From: CAYZJR01 sp964503045
GTDB lineage: Bacteria; Cyanobacteriota; Vampirovibrionia; Obscuribacterales; Obscuribacteraceae
Direction of reading: 5' to 3'
Length of the DNA: 64,000 bases
Assembly: GCA_964503045.1 (NCBI GenBank)
Contig: CAZCZI010000028.1
Location: 1 to 64,000 of the forward strand
Shown here: one piece after another, positions 42,967 to 51,632 of the stretch
Position numbering within the stretch: position 1 is the stretch's first letter
Layout: every line of letters starts with the position of its first letter
Notes under the pieces: generated by a model
What the model saw: only the letters and a program-made list of their open reading frames with translations
Told to the model about the DNA's origin: nothing
The model's database searches: none
Position numbers and translations under genes: made by a program

Positions 42967-43845
42967 TCATGTAGATACTTCTTCGATATAGCAAAGGGAG
43001 CACAGTCGCTTACCGCCAAAGAAGCGCGCCGTCAGCGTGCCGCACCTTTGGCAGGCTGGACAACCGTTTGACATTCGCCACCGCCGAAGTCTTAACTCTC
43101 GCTCAAAAACGCTGAGAATTCGCTCAGGTGAGGCGGCGTGCATTCCGTCACTTCTAGGTCCGGCTTCCGATTCATTCATTCTTAGCCGCTCGGTCAACCC
43201 TGCCAGCTCATCAAGATCTTCGGCAACCAGTACGACGTTTTTCAGTTCCTGCTCGGAAGGTTCAGGCATTATTGGGCGCGAATCGTCTGGAATACTGTGA
43301 ACTTCGGCTGGTCGACCATAGTGCTTCAAATCAAAGCGCAGTCCGGAAATTTCGACACCTACGCTTTTTCCTGCCAGCTTGAGCTTCTTTAAGATTTCCA
43401 CTTTGTAAAGGCTCAGTTCTTGTCCTACCGACGCGTCTTTTACAGCAACCACCAGGCTTTTCTCGCTATCGATGAAGAGGGGTCGCGATCTGCTGCCGAA
43501 AACATCACCCACAATCGCCGGCCAAAGGCTCATGAAAGTGTGCTCTTTAAGCCGTTTATCCAAACCAAGCTTGGATATAACGGTGTTTAGAACTGTAGAT
43601 ACATTGGAAAACTTCTTGCGTTTGGCCGGACGCCAGTCCATCTTTAGTGCGTTGGCCGCCGGGTTTGGATTCTGGCTACCGGCGCCGGAGTTGCTTTTAG
43701 ACTTCGCACTCTTAAAGGAGGATTGGGGCGATTTCGCTTCGTCTTTCCTGTCTTTCATCAACCGTTCTTGCTCGCGGCACTCTCTAGAACATGACTGTAC
43801 CGCGACTGGCAAGGAGGCATCGCAGAGATTTTCCTCATAATACAT
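42967..43845 (-). CDS. dciA: DUF721/DciA-like protein with C-terminal zinc ribbon
   Basis: 292 residues. A Cys-containing N-terminus (CSRECREQE), a Ser/Lys linker, then the DUF721 domain (about 78-175; LGLDKRLKEHTFMSLWPAIVG, then ELSLYKVEILKKL). The C-terminus holds a zinc ribbon (GCPACQRCG...LCSLC). DciA-type proteins load the replicative helicase in bacteria that lack DnaC. The terminal zinc ribbon is a family variant. Divergent from the SCP2-like gene. The symbol is assigned from the DUF721 domain only. Confidence 0.75.
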   Translation of the reverse strand: MYYEENLCDASLPVAVQSCSRECREQERLMKDRKDEAKSPQSSFKSAKSKSNSGAGSQNPNPAANALKMDWRPAKRKKFSNVSTVLNTVISKLGLDKRLKEHTFMSLWPAIVGDVFGSRSRPLFIDSEKSLVVAVKDASVGQELSLYKVEILKKLKLAGKSVGVEISGLRFDLKHYGRPAEVHSIPDDSRPIMPEPSEQELKNVVLVAEDLDELAGLTERLRMNESEAGPRSDGMHAASPERILSVFERELRLRRWRMSNGCPACQRCGTLTARFFGGKRLCSLCYIEEVST

Positions 43846-43882
43846 TTAGTAGTGCACTGGTAAGAGTTTCAGGCTTCTGCGT

Positions 43883-43888
43883 TATAAT
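43883..43888 (+). promoter_or_regulatory. -10 box upstream of the SCP2-like gene
   Basis: Perfect TATAAT 59 bases before the gene; no good -35 at normal spacing. Confidence 0.35.
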
Positions 43889-43946
43889 CAGCCTTCTTAG
43901 CCAGCCTTGGACGAACAAAGCACGAATCAATTATCCGGGGCAGCAG

Positions 43947-44306
43947 ATGAGGGTACTGACTGTGCTAACGAACAACACTATTGACGAGCTTCGCAAGAGA
44001 TTCAAGCCGGAGGCTGCTCGCAATCTTTCAGCAACCTATCTCTTCACGATAAAGGGAGATGGTGGAGGTTCGTGGCTTACTCGCATCTCTGACGGCACCT
44101 GTGAATTTATTCAGCAAGAGAATCCCGCTGAAAGCCAGGCAGACTGCATAATTTCGGTGGACGTCGAAGATTTCGAACTAATTCTTTCCGGAAAGATGTC
44201 TGCAATGACCGCTGCGCTGGCAGGCATTCTCGCCATTGATGGCGAACTTGGATTGGCAATGCAACTTGTGCCGATCTTCTTTGAAGGTCAAGCGCCGTTC
44301 ATCTAA
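43947..44306 (+). CDS. SCP2 sterol-binding-domain-like protein
   Basis: 119 residues from ATG 43947 (the frame runs back to 43791, antisense inside the DciA gene). The whole product is one SCP2-like fold: an N-terminal helix, LSATYLFTIKGDGGGSW, ADCIISVDVEDFELILSGKMSAMTA, and a hydrophobic C-terminal helix. These domains bind lipids or, in bacteria, serve as acyl-carrier-like modules. One base separates its stop from the next gene's start. Confidence 0.8.
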   Translation: MRVLTVLTNNTIDELRKRFKPEAARNLSATYLFTIKGDGGGSWLTRISDGTCEFIQQENPAESQADCIISVDVEDFELILSGKMSAMTAALAGILAIDGELGLAMQLVPIFFEGQAPFI

Positions 44307-44307
44307 A

Positions 44308-45210
44308 GTGAATCATCCTTTTATTCTTCACATTTCAGTCTTTTTGGTTGTGCTCTTGCTGAGTGCTCTGTTGCCTCCTAGAGCAGAAGCAGGCGAAACC
44401 ACAATATATGAAGGCTCCTCTTCCGGCTTCAACTTGAAGTGGACTACAGGAGATATTGTTGTAACCGACAGCAAAGGCAAAACAATTTTCTCTGCGAAAA
44501 AGCAGGCAGCAAGTGACTTTCGTCATCTGATCAAAGACAGAGAAAAAGGGATGGACTATTCTTACGAGCAGCACTATCAGGTGTTGTCTTTTGTTGGTCC
44601 GATACTTAGTATTCGCGTAAGTGACTTCGAAACTTGCACACAAAACAATCAGCCGGCAGAAGCTCATCCCGGCGGCGAGACCCGCTATTTTGCACTCGAT
44701 TTGAGATCGCCGGAAAACCTGGATGGAAAAATCTCAGCCGAAGGTCTTTCCTACGAACCTGAGACAAGACGTGCAAAAATGTTTGGGCTAAACAAGATAT
44801 TTGCGGAAAAACCGCTTATCAAGACACTTGCCGCAGATAAAGTGATCAAAGAAGCAACCCAGGATGATCTTGATAAATCATCGATCAAAGGTTTTCTTGA
44901 AAGCATAGATGGAAAAGTACTTGTGGGAGAGGAGCAATGCGGCACGTTAGACAAGGCGCTGTTGAATGCATTTGCTTTCCACCACGTTGAAAAAGGCAAC
45001 GCAGCCGTCAGGCTAGGCGTCTCCGGGGCTGGTGCATGCCGCTACAACTTGACTCAATTGGGTTTGCTCCTCCCGATTCCCGCGCAATATAAAGGTTGGT
45101 TTGACGCAGCTGCAAGCAAGCGAGCAGGAATCATGATGCGCGAACTGCACGCCATCGCGCGCGACAAGCAAACCGATTTCGAATTCACGACCAAACAAAT
45201 AAAGAAGTGA
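44308..45210 (+). CDS. Exported protein of unknown function
   Basis: 300 residues from GTG 44308, immediately after the SCP2 gene's stop codon (frame open from 44236). Signal peptide about 1-29 (ending RAEAGE). The mature part is mixed beta/alpha with two or three Cys (FETCTQ, EEQCG, GACRYN). The C-terminal half has LNAFAFHHVEKGNAAVRLG. Family not recognised. Operon with the SCP2-like protein; a strong terminator follows. Confidence 0.65.
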   Translation: MNHPFILHISVFLVVLLLSALLPPRAEAGETTIYEGSSSGFNLKWTTGDIVVTDSKGKTIFSAKKQAASDFRHLIKDREKGMDYSYEQHYQVLSFVGPILSIRVSDFETCTQNNQPAEAHPGGETRYFALDLRSPENLDGKISAEGLSYEPETRRAKMFGLNKIFAEKPLIKTLAADKVIKEATQDDLDKSSIKGFLESIDGKVLVGEEQCGTLDKALLNAFAFHHVEKGNAAVRLGVSGAGACRYNLTQLGLLLPIPAQYKGWFDAAASKRAGIMMRELHAIARDKQTDFEFTTKQIKK

Positions 45211-45288
45211 GTTTTTTTCTAGTTGAATACTTTAGAGATACTGCTAGTATCTCTACGGAATTGCTCATAGAAGCAAGCGTTTCTATAT

Positions 45289-45328
45289 GGACCTCGCCGC
45301 CTCGAAAAGGACGCGAGGTCCTGTTTTT
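45289..45328 (+). terminator. Rho-independent terminator
   Basis: Stem GGACCTCGC / GCGAGGTCC with a 15-nt loop, followed by TGTTTTTG. Ends the SCP2/exported-protein unit; the aroE stop lies 4 bases past it on the other strand. Confidence 0.8.
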
Positions 45329-45331
45329 GAT

Positions 45332-46327
45332 TTAAATGGAACGGCCGGTTGCAACCAACAATGCATCTTTCATGACCTGCGCAGGAGGTTCATGACCAGT
45401 CCAGAATTGGAATGCTTCAACCGCCTGATACACCAACATGTCCAACCCATCAAACGCTCCTAGGTTGTGGTCGCGAGCCTTTTCGACAATCGGTGTGGGG
45501 CGCGCTCCTTTGGCATACACCAGATCGAACACGATACTTTTCGGCGATAGATTTTCGAGTAGATGCAAAAGCCAGTCAGGCAAAGCATCATCAGTTTGAC
45601 CTATTGGAGTGCAATTGATTATCAAAGAGAGATCAGCGAGTTGTTCTACCCAATGGAGATCGGATTCACTAATTGAAATCGCTGACAGGCGCGGTTTTTC
45701 GACCTGATAGCATTCAATCAACTCGGGCAAGAGAGACTTGAACTCTTTGACCAGGTCATCTGCTTTTTGTTTATTGCGAGCTGCCACCAATATCTTTCGA
45801 TAACCAAGCGCGACCAATCCATTTAGAGCGGCTCTGGAAGCTCCTCCAGCGCCAATGACACAGGCAGTATCAGTCGATACCTTTCCGGCTCTGACGAGTG
45901 CATCGAAGTCTTGTTTGAGAACGTCAGAACGATCCATCGCACAGGCAAGGTCGGCATCGGGTTGATACAACCTTCGCAATCCCAGGCACAATGCCGAAAT
46001 CAACCCACCGATATCTGTGTTGTGTCCAATCAGCCTGCGACCCTGAAGCACTTTTGCAGTGTTGACTGCACGAGCCCGCATCGCCTCCGGCGTGCGTCTA
46101 TCAACAAGCGCATACACCCGAGTCTTATGCGGAATGGTTACGTTGAAACCATTGATGCCTTCATCGATTAGACAGTCAATTTCTACTTTGAGTTGAGCCG
46201 GCTCTACGCTTCGAAGCGAGTAATCACCGGTGAAGTTGAAGTAAGCAAGCGCTGCTTCATGCATCGGCGGCGACAGTGAATGCGACACTGGATAACCCAA
46301 AAGAGCAAGCCGATAGTGATTCAACAC
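45332..46327 (-). CDS. aroE: Shikimate dehydrogenase
   Basis: Reduces 3-dehydroshikimate with NADPH in aromatic amino acid synthesis. 331 residues from GTG 46327, longer than the usual 270-290. Substrate site GYPVSHSLSPPMHEAA, then NVTIPHKTRV with the catalytic Lys, and GHNTDIGG with the Asp. Rossmann motif GAGGASRAALNGL near 165; LIINCTPIG. An insertion near 118-150 (LRRLYQPDADLACAMDRSDVLK) explains the extra length. The start lies 2 bp after the exbD stop, so it is cotranscribed with the Ton genes. Confidence 0.93.
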   Translation of the reverse strand: MLNHYRLALLGYPVSHSLSPPMHEAALAYFNFTGDYSLRSVEPAQLKVEIDCLIDEGINGFNVTIPHKTRVYALVDRRTPEAMRARAVNTAKVLQGRRLIGHNTDIGGLISALCLGLRRLYQPDADLACAMDRSDVLKQDFDALVRAGKVSTDTACVIGAGGASRAALNGLVALGYRKILVAARNKQKADDLVKEFKSLLPELIECYQVEKPRLSAISISESDLHWVEQLADLSLIINCTPIGQTDDALPDWLLHLLENLSPKSIVFDLVYAKGARPTPIVEKARDHNLGAFDGLDMLVYQAVEAFQFWTGHEPPAQVMKDALLVATGRSI

Positions 46328-46329
46328 GC

Positions 46330-46755
46330 CTAGTAGTTGGATTGTTGTACCGTCGCTACGCGCATTCTTTTAACACCTGCACTGGAGCAGGCTGTCATAA
46401 TGCCGACGACATCTTTCTGCTTGCAGTCACCATCAGCATTGACGGTGACCGGCACTTCCTTCTGTCCAAACTTCATCAGCAAGTCTTTCACGACGACAGT
46501 GATGCTTTCGGGATCGGTCTTTTCCATAAACTTACCGTTGATGGCGATCTGCCCGTCTTTATCAATGTCGATGTGAATTCCCTTACTAGCCTCGTCTTTC
46601 TTGGCGTTCTTAGTTTCCGGAGGTTTGATTTTCAAGTCGGATTTGTCGATGAGCGGCGCGATCAAGATCATGATCACGAGCAACACAAGAAACACATCCG
46701 TCAATGGCGTAACGTTGATTTCGGTGAAGGAATCACCGACAGCTCCCATTGACAT
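46330..46755 (-). CDS. exbD: ExbD/TolR biopolymer-transport protein
   Basis: 141 residues, ATG 46755. One membrane helix (about 17-37) with the proton-carrying Asp in NVTPLTDVFLVLLVI, then a periplasmic domain (VPVTVNADGDCKQKDVVGIM). Partners ExbB (59 bp upstream) in the proton-driven motor. Confidence 0.93.
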   Translation of the reverse strand: MSMGAVGDSFTEINVTPLTDVFLVLLVIMILIAPLIDKSDLKIKPPETKNAKKDEASKGIHIDIDKDGQIAINGKFMEKTDPESITVVVKDLLMKFGQKEVPVTVNADGDCKQKDVVGIMTACSSAGVKRMRVATVQQSNY

Positions 46756-46814
46756 TGAACATCACCTCCAAATGGAGAGTTCACAAACCGAACGACGAAA
46801 AAACCTAATTACCT

Positions 46815-47459
46815 TTACCTATTAGCATGACTTGGTGATTCACTGCTGACGAAGCTGAGGAATAGCAGCTTCAGAAGCAGGAAGTCATCGTTGAAACGCT
46901 TCACTGTATTGGTGTAGGTGTTGTTGAAGATAACGGCCAAGATGGCAACGATGAGTCCATAACCTGTCGCGATGAGAGCTTTCGCAACACCGGTTACGAC
47001 GGCGGGTGTACCACCACCAGCGGTGCCGAGTTGGTCTAGCGTGAATACGACGCCGACCACTGTTCCGAACAAGCCAAGGAATGGGCAGGTGGCGCCAATC
47101 GTTCCTAGAATTGCGAGGTTCTTTTCCAGTTTGCGGGTCACGAGACCGACTGTAATGTCGAAAGCTTTCGAGAAGTCTTCCTTCTGCTCTGCCATGAGGC
47201 GAACACCTTCTTCAGCGACTTCGCCGACCACTCCTCCAAGCCTGCTGCAGGTAGCCTGGGCCTTTTGCAGGTTGTTGGACTCCAACTCGCGTTGAAGCTG
47301 GTGGATGAACGATGTCACATCTCGGCGGTTTTGTTGATAGTAGAGGTATCTCTCAATCAACACGCCCACCGTCAAGATAGAGCATATTGTGATTGGAATG
47401 CTGGCGAACCAGTCATTGATCATGAACTCCATGAAGTAGGTGAAAAATTTACTTTCCAT
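46815..47459 (-). CDS. exbB: ExbB/TolQ/MotA-family proton channel
   Basis: 214 residues. Three membrane helices (about 16-31, 115-140 and 160-190), with the family loops LATIGATCPFLGLFGTVVG (helix 2) and a Gly/Thr/Ala-rich helix 3 (AVVTGVAKALIATGYGL). With ExbD it forms the motor that drives TonB-like proteins. Follows the TonB-like gene at 47506 by 46 bp. Confidence 0.93.
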   Translation of the reverse strand: MESKFFTYFMEFMINDWFASIPITICSILTVGVLIERYLYYQQNRRDVTSFIHQLQRELESNNLQKAQATCSRLGGVVGEVAEEGVRLMAEQKEDFSKAFDITVGLVTRKLEKNLAILGTIGATCPFLGLFGTVVGVVFTLDQLGTAGGGTPAVVTGVAKALIATGYGLIVAILAVIFNNTYTNTVKRFNDDFLLLKLLFLSFVSSESPSHANR

Positions 47460-47505
47460 TAGCTCTCCTGCTTATGAATAGATCGATAGATCATCGCCAA
47501 GTCTA

Positions 47506-49161
47506 TCAGAATTGGCGGAACACACCCCGGCCTCCGCCGGCAAACACGTTATAGTCGAAGGTAAATTGGATATCAACATCGTCAGGTGCCCCAGGTGGCA
47601 GCGGTCTGAAGGGCGCAGCGTTTTCGACTGCTTTAAGGGCAGCTTGGTCCGCTATCGCCAAACCTGAAGATTTATCAAGGCGCAGGTTAGACATCTGTCC
47701 GTCCCTGTGAATCTTGAATACGACTGAAACGCGTTTGGACTCGTTCCCCTTAGGCGGGAACCACGCGCGCTTGATACGGCGCTGCAGGTCTGCCATGTAA
47801 GGACCGAAATCGACATCTGCTTGGGCTCCGCGGTTTGATGCACCTGGTTTTCCATCGGTGTTGCCCTTGGCTCCGTCTCCGGCTCCGCCTGAAGGAGCGC
47901 CGGACGAGCCACCACCTTTGGGTACGCTTGGTGCGACCGCGAGTGCTGGTCCACCAGCTGATCCGCCGCCACCGCCGCCTGTTCTGGACGACTTACTGGG
48001 AGCTGGAGCTGGAGAAGGACCAGTGCCGCCACCTCTGTTTGGTGACCCTCCGCCTGATACAGGAACGATCGACGGTGCCCCGCCTCCACCGGTATTAGCG
48101 GAAGCGATTGTGACCGGAGCAGGTGCAGCACCAGCTGCAGCGCTTGGTCCGCCGGAGCCGATTCTCGGCGCCGGTGCGGGCGAGGGAGATCCAAGGGCTT
48201 TCGAGATATTCACGGGAGCCGGAGATGGTGACGGTTGAGGAGAAGGATTGGCTGTTGGAGCCGCAAATGGGTTTGGCAGAGCCATCGGTTTAGCCACCGG
48301 CATTGGTGATGGGCTCGGCGAAGGCGACGGCGTCGGTGTCGGACGCGGGCTCGGCGATGGTGACGGTGATGGGTGCGGAGTTGCCACAGGTGACGGTGTC
48401 GGTCTCGGCGTCGGCTGCGGCGACGGTGTTGGCGTCGGCGACGGCTGCGGCGTTGGCTTAGCTACCGGCTGAGGCGTCGGATGCGGTGTCGGAGTGGGCG
48501 ACGGCTTGTTTTCAGATGGCTTGCTCTGCTTAGCGGGAGCAGGCGAAGGCGTTTGAATTTCCTTCTTGGGATCTTTCTTGCCGCGCTCTTCTGAATTGTG
48601 TTGAGCCTTGACTCTGCTGATTATCTTCTTTTCAGTCTTTTCTTGGTTCTGGATAAACTCAATATCCGTTACCTGACTTCTGGGAGGCGGTGGCACCAAA
48701 AAGAAGAATGCAAGGATAAAGCAAGCAAGCATCATCGAAATATGGAATATGTACGAACCGCTTGTCGCTTCAGTCATTTCCAAAACGCACTCAGGATAGA
48801 GCGTTTTGCGATGTACGAGAACGGCATGATCGTATGCATCACGCATAGCGAATGCGACATAGAGCACAAACATGCCGACAATCATCAGCGATGCAGGACT
48901 TCCTATATGCATTTGCTTGAGCGCCATGACGAGTTCGACGTTGGGCCTCATATGCGCAGATTGGCCGAATTCCATGAGGCTGTTGAGGATCGGATCGGAC
49001 ATGATCAACATGACGAGCACAACAAGGTTGATCGCAGAAACGACCAAAAACAGCGCACCTTTGCGCTGCTCGCCGTTATACATCTGCCCCAACCCAGGCA
49101 AGATAGACATCATTGCTGCCATGTTGGGATCGCGGGTATTTCTATGTGATGCTGAAGTCAT
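47506..49161 (-). CDS. TonB/TolA-like energy transducer with TM2-type N-terminus
   Basis: 551 residues. An N-terminal TM2-like module (GLGQMYNGEQRKGALFLVV) and about four membrane helices (to about residue 170). VTDIEFI follows the last helix, as in TonB, then a roughly 280-residue Pro/Ser/Thr and then Gly/Ser/Ala-rich spacer. The C-terminal TonB domain (about 455-545) has YMADLQRRIKRAWFPP, SSG and ALKAVENAAPF. Transduces ExbBD energy to an outer-membrane partner. It starts a unit with exbB, exbD and aroE. Its N-terminal module is shared with the protein at 53251. Confidence 0.88.
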   Translation of the reverse strand: MTSASHRNTRDPNMAAMMSILPGLGQMYNGEQRKGALFLVVSAINLVVLVMLIMSDPILNSLMEFGQSAHMRPNVELVMALKQMHIGSPASLMIVGMFVLYVAFAMRDAYDHAVLVHRKTLYPECVLEMTEATSGSYIFHISMMLACFILAFFFLVPPPPRSQVTDIEFIQNQEKTEKKIISRVKAQHNSEERGKKDPKKEIQTPSPAPAKQSKPSENKPSPTPTPHPTPQPVAKPTPQPSPTPTPSPQPTPRPTPSPVATPHPSPSPSPSPRPTPTPSPSPSPSPMPVAKPMALPNPFAAPTANPSPQPSPSPAPVNISKALGSPSPAPAPRIGSGGPSAAAGAAPAPVTIASANTGGGGAPSIVPVSGGGSPNRGGGTGPSPAPAPSKSSRTGGGGGGSAGGPALAVAPSVPKGGGSSGAPSGGAGDGAKGNTDGKPGASNRGAQADVDFGPYMADLQRRIKRAWFPPKGNESKRVSVVFKIHRDGQMSNLRLDKSSGLAIADQAALKAVENAAPFRPLPPGAPDDVDIQFTFDYNVFAGGGRGVFRQF

Positions 49162-49538
49162 TTCCTACTGCTCGCTTCGTCGCCTGTATTGAGAGATGAA
49201 CCTTAGATTGGACCTCTATTCGGGTAGCGCCGCAATAAACGGAACTGAACTTCGACTCGGGCATCTGATAAATGTGGCTAGAGCTAGTAATGTCAGATCT
49301 AAACTTGACTCTGAGCTTTATTAACAACTGGTTAAGTATAACATAGTTGATCGCTCAATTACTTGCTCTTTGCCCGACCGGCAGGGTGTTTCGAAGAAAT
49401 TCTTCTGACATCTTTGGTCGCCAAAGCCTAATTCCCAATATATAGTCCTCCTACCCAAATTTGTAAGCGCTTTTGACAGGTTCAATTACATGGGTAAACA
49501 CGGTTCAAATCTCAGGGTTTACCCTAGGATCGTGCGCA
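49162..49538. other. Intergenic stretch between two TonB-like genes
   Basis: 377 bases splitting the TonB cluster into two transcripts. The minus strand holds an extended -10 (TGTTATACT, 49335-49343) that would give a leader of about 170 nt before the 551-residue TonB gene. No RNA gene or riboswitch recognised. Confidence 0.45.
49335..49343 (-). promoter_or_regulatory. Candidate extended -10 promoter for the TonB-ExbB-ExbD-AroE unit
   Basis: Minus strand TGTTATACT (TGn-TATACT). No good -35 at 17 bp. Placed correctly in the only sizeable gap upstream of the unit. Confidence 0.4.
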
Positions 49539-51632
49539 TTACCTAGACCCGCGAGCCGTAAGCTCAACTATGTTGGATTGAATGCGAGGTGTGCTCGATT
49601 CAGCACCTCGAAATTGAGTCTCGACTAGAGCGCTGTCGCAACCGAGAATATCGAAGTAATCCGCCAATCTTCGACCAGGCGGATCGACAACCCCCTCGAA
49701 ATATGCGTGGATCAAAGCAGTCTCAGCCGCCCTCTCGCTCGGCACTACCCCGCTGCTTTGGATCGTTCGAACGTTTGTCACCGCCCCATCCCCGTGAATT
49801 ACATATTGCAAAGTCACCCAACCGCGATTCTTAGGCTCAGCCCAAACGCGAGAAAGCCTGCGGTTTATGTGTTGCGTCAAGGGAAAGGTGTCAAGCTTGC
49901 ACAAATCAAGAGATTTGGAACGATTGAAGGCGTTGGATCGATCGGAGGTTTGTTTGATTGAGCCCAGCTTTACCAAATGATCAATTCCTGACGTCGAGGT
50001 GTTGTAGAACCCAAGCACGTTTAGATCGAAGGTGAACTCAATATCGACTTTCTGCGGGGCACCAACCGGCAGACTTTTCATTGGCGATGCACTTTCGACA
50101 GCCTTGAGACAAGACGCATCGTAAATGGCGATACCCGAAGACTTGAACAGCTTCAAGTTAGATACTTCGCCGCTTGAAGAAATCGTAAAATGCACTTTCG
50201 CAATTGGACTTTTCGGTGCAGTGCAAATTTTGGGTGGAAACCAACATCTCCGGATTCGTTTTTGAAGCTCAGCCATATACGAAGGGCAGGACCCATCATC
50301 ACACTCGCGGCTGGGCTTCAATTCCGGATGATTCATCGCCGGTGGTTCTTGTGGAACATCAGGAGTAATTGAAAGCATGCTCTGCATGGTCTCGTTTTGC
50401 GCTCTCTTTGGTACGGGTACTTGCGCCGTATCGATAACGCGACGCTTAGAAAGCATTGGAAGATAGCCTGAATCGAGAGATAAAGTATTTTTGCGCTCAA
50501 GGTCTGCTGAATAGACACCATCTGGAATCTCGTTTACGTCATGAGGCACATCGTTGACCACATTCTCAAGTATCGAATCTCTGCTAATCACCCCGAATAA
50601 ATCCTCAGAAGGCAAAAAACTTGTGAGGTACTGCCTTTGATCGAATCCCATCGCATGCTTAGGCTTTCCAAAATCTATACCTTCAACTGCAGAAGAAACG
50701 TACGAATCATCCGGATGAAACTCGGGATGCTCTTGCATCAAGTCGAAGTTTGGAACAATGAATGATCTTGGACGCGCACCGGCAGTCACGTATGGCATCG
50801 TTGTGGCTGAAGTCTCAGGTGTTGGTTTCGCTTCTTCGGTTTCTACTGGTGCCGAAGCCACCACATCTGATGCCTCAGATTTTTCCTGAGTCGATACAGG
50901 CTCCTTCTCAAGTACAAGCGGCTTTTCTTTCTGCACTTGAATTTCATCGTTACTCACCCGAGACTCGATCTGATGCAGCGGCATTTTCTCTCTCTGCACT
51001 GGTACGATTGGCTGACTTTGATGTTCAACTCTTTTCTGTCGAGATACCGCTTCGGCTATCTTCGTTGCATGCGATCTCTCTTTTGGATGTACCGACCGAC
51101 TCCTCGCACTCGCCCGGCGAGTCGTATCATTAACACGAGAACCAATCGTAACTGCGTGATTGTTTGCCAACTCGCAAAGAGTCAGCTGAATCAAAATCCC
51201 TGGCTCAGGATCAACTGTGATTCGTCTCGATACAATTCCAATAATGCAAATGAATACGAGAACGGTGGCATGAAATGCATAGGACAAATTCGATGCTTCG
51301 GTCAATCCAAAACTGAAACCGTCACCTCGTTCATCAGCTTTCTTTTTCTTGCAACATGTCGCCAGACAAATCAGAAATCCAAGCAGCCCGGCAAGCGTTA
51401 AGCAAAAAGAGAATCCATTGCGGGCAACTGTGCAAACCCTTGCTGCTTCAGGATTTACATAAATATTGAATTTGGTGATAACATCGGAAGCGCTGCTTCC
51501 CACATCGATCAATCCAACTACAATCAAACTGATGAAAAGTACAACACTGCCGAGAATCAGTCGTGAATGGGTTTCGGAATTTCCGTGCAATAACTTCGGC
51601 AAAACGAAATCCTCATCACGGACTGGAACCAT
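49539..51632 (-). CDS. TonB-like protein with two TonB C-terminal domains
   Basis: 697 residues. Three membrane helices (about 25-50, 72-92, 112-130), a Glu/Pro/Ser linker (about 160-450), then TonB domain 1 (about 455-545; YMAELQKRIRRCWFPP, SSGIAIYDASCLKAVESASP). A spacer is followed by domain 2 (about 595-680; LTQHINRRLSRVWAEP, SSGVVPSERAAETAL). Most TonB proteins have one such domain. It overlaps the stop of the next TonB-like gene (51616) by 17 bp, so the two are cotranscribed. The N-terminal module is shared with that protein, not with the TM2-type pair. Confidence 0.85.
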   Translation of the reverse strand: MVPVRDEDFVLPKLLHGNSETHSRLILGSVVLFISLIVVGLIDVGSSASDVITKFNIYVNPEAARVCTVARNGFSFCLTLAGLLGFLICLATCCKKKKADERGDGFSFGLTEASNLSYAFHATVLVFICIIGIVSRRITVDPEPGILIQLTLCELANNHAVTIGSRVNDTTRRASARSRSVHPKERSHATKIAEAVSRQKRVEHQSQPIVPVQREKMPLHQIESRVSNDEIQVQKEKPLVLEKEPVSTQEKSEASDVVASAPVETEEAKPTPETSATTMPYVTAGARPRSFIVPNFDLMQEHPEFHPDDSYVSSAVEGIDFGKPKHAMGFDQRQYLTSFLPSEDLFGVISRDSILENVVNDVPHDVNEIPDGVYSADLERKNTLSLDSGYLPMLSKRRVIDTAQVPVPKRAQNETMQSMLSITPDVPQEPPAMNHPELKPSRECDDGSCPSYMAELQKRIRRCWFPPKICTAPKSPIAKVHFTISSSGEVSNLKLFKSSGIAIYDASCLKAVESASPMKSLPVGAPQKVDIEFTFDLNVLGFYNTSTSGIDHLVKLGSIKQTSDRSNAFNRSKSLDLCKLDTFPLTQHINRRLSRVWAEPKNRGWVTLQYVIHGDGAVTNVRTIQSSGVVPSERAAETALIHAYFEGVVDPPGRRLADYFDILGCDSALVETQFRGAESSTPRIQSNIVELTARGSR

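Noticed and set aside
49490..49530. GGTTCAAATC resembling a tRNA T-loop
   Set aside because: Flanking bases do not form a T-stem or cloverleaf.
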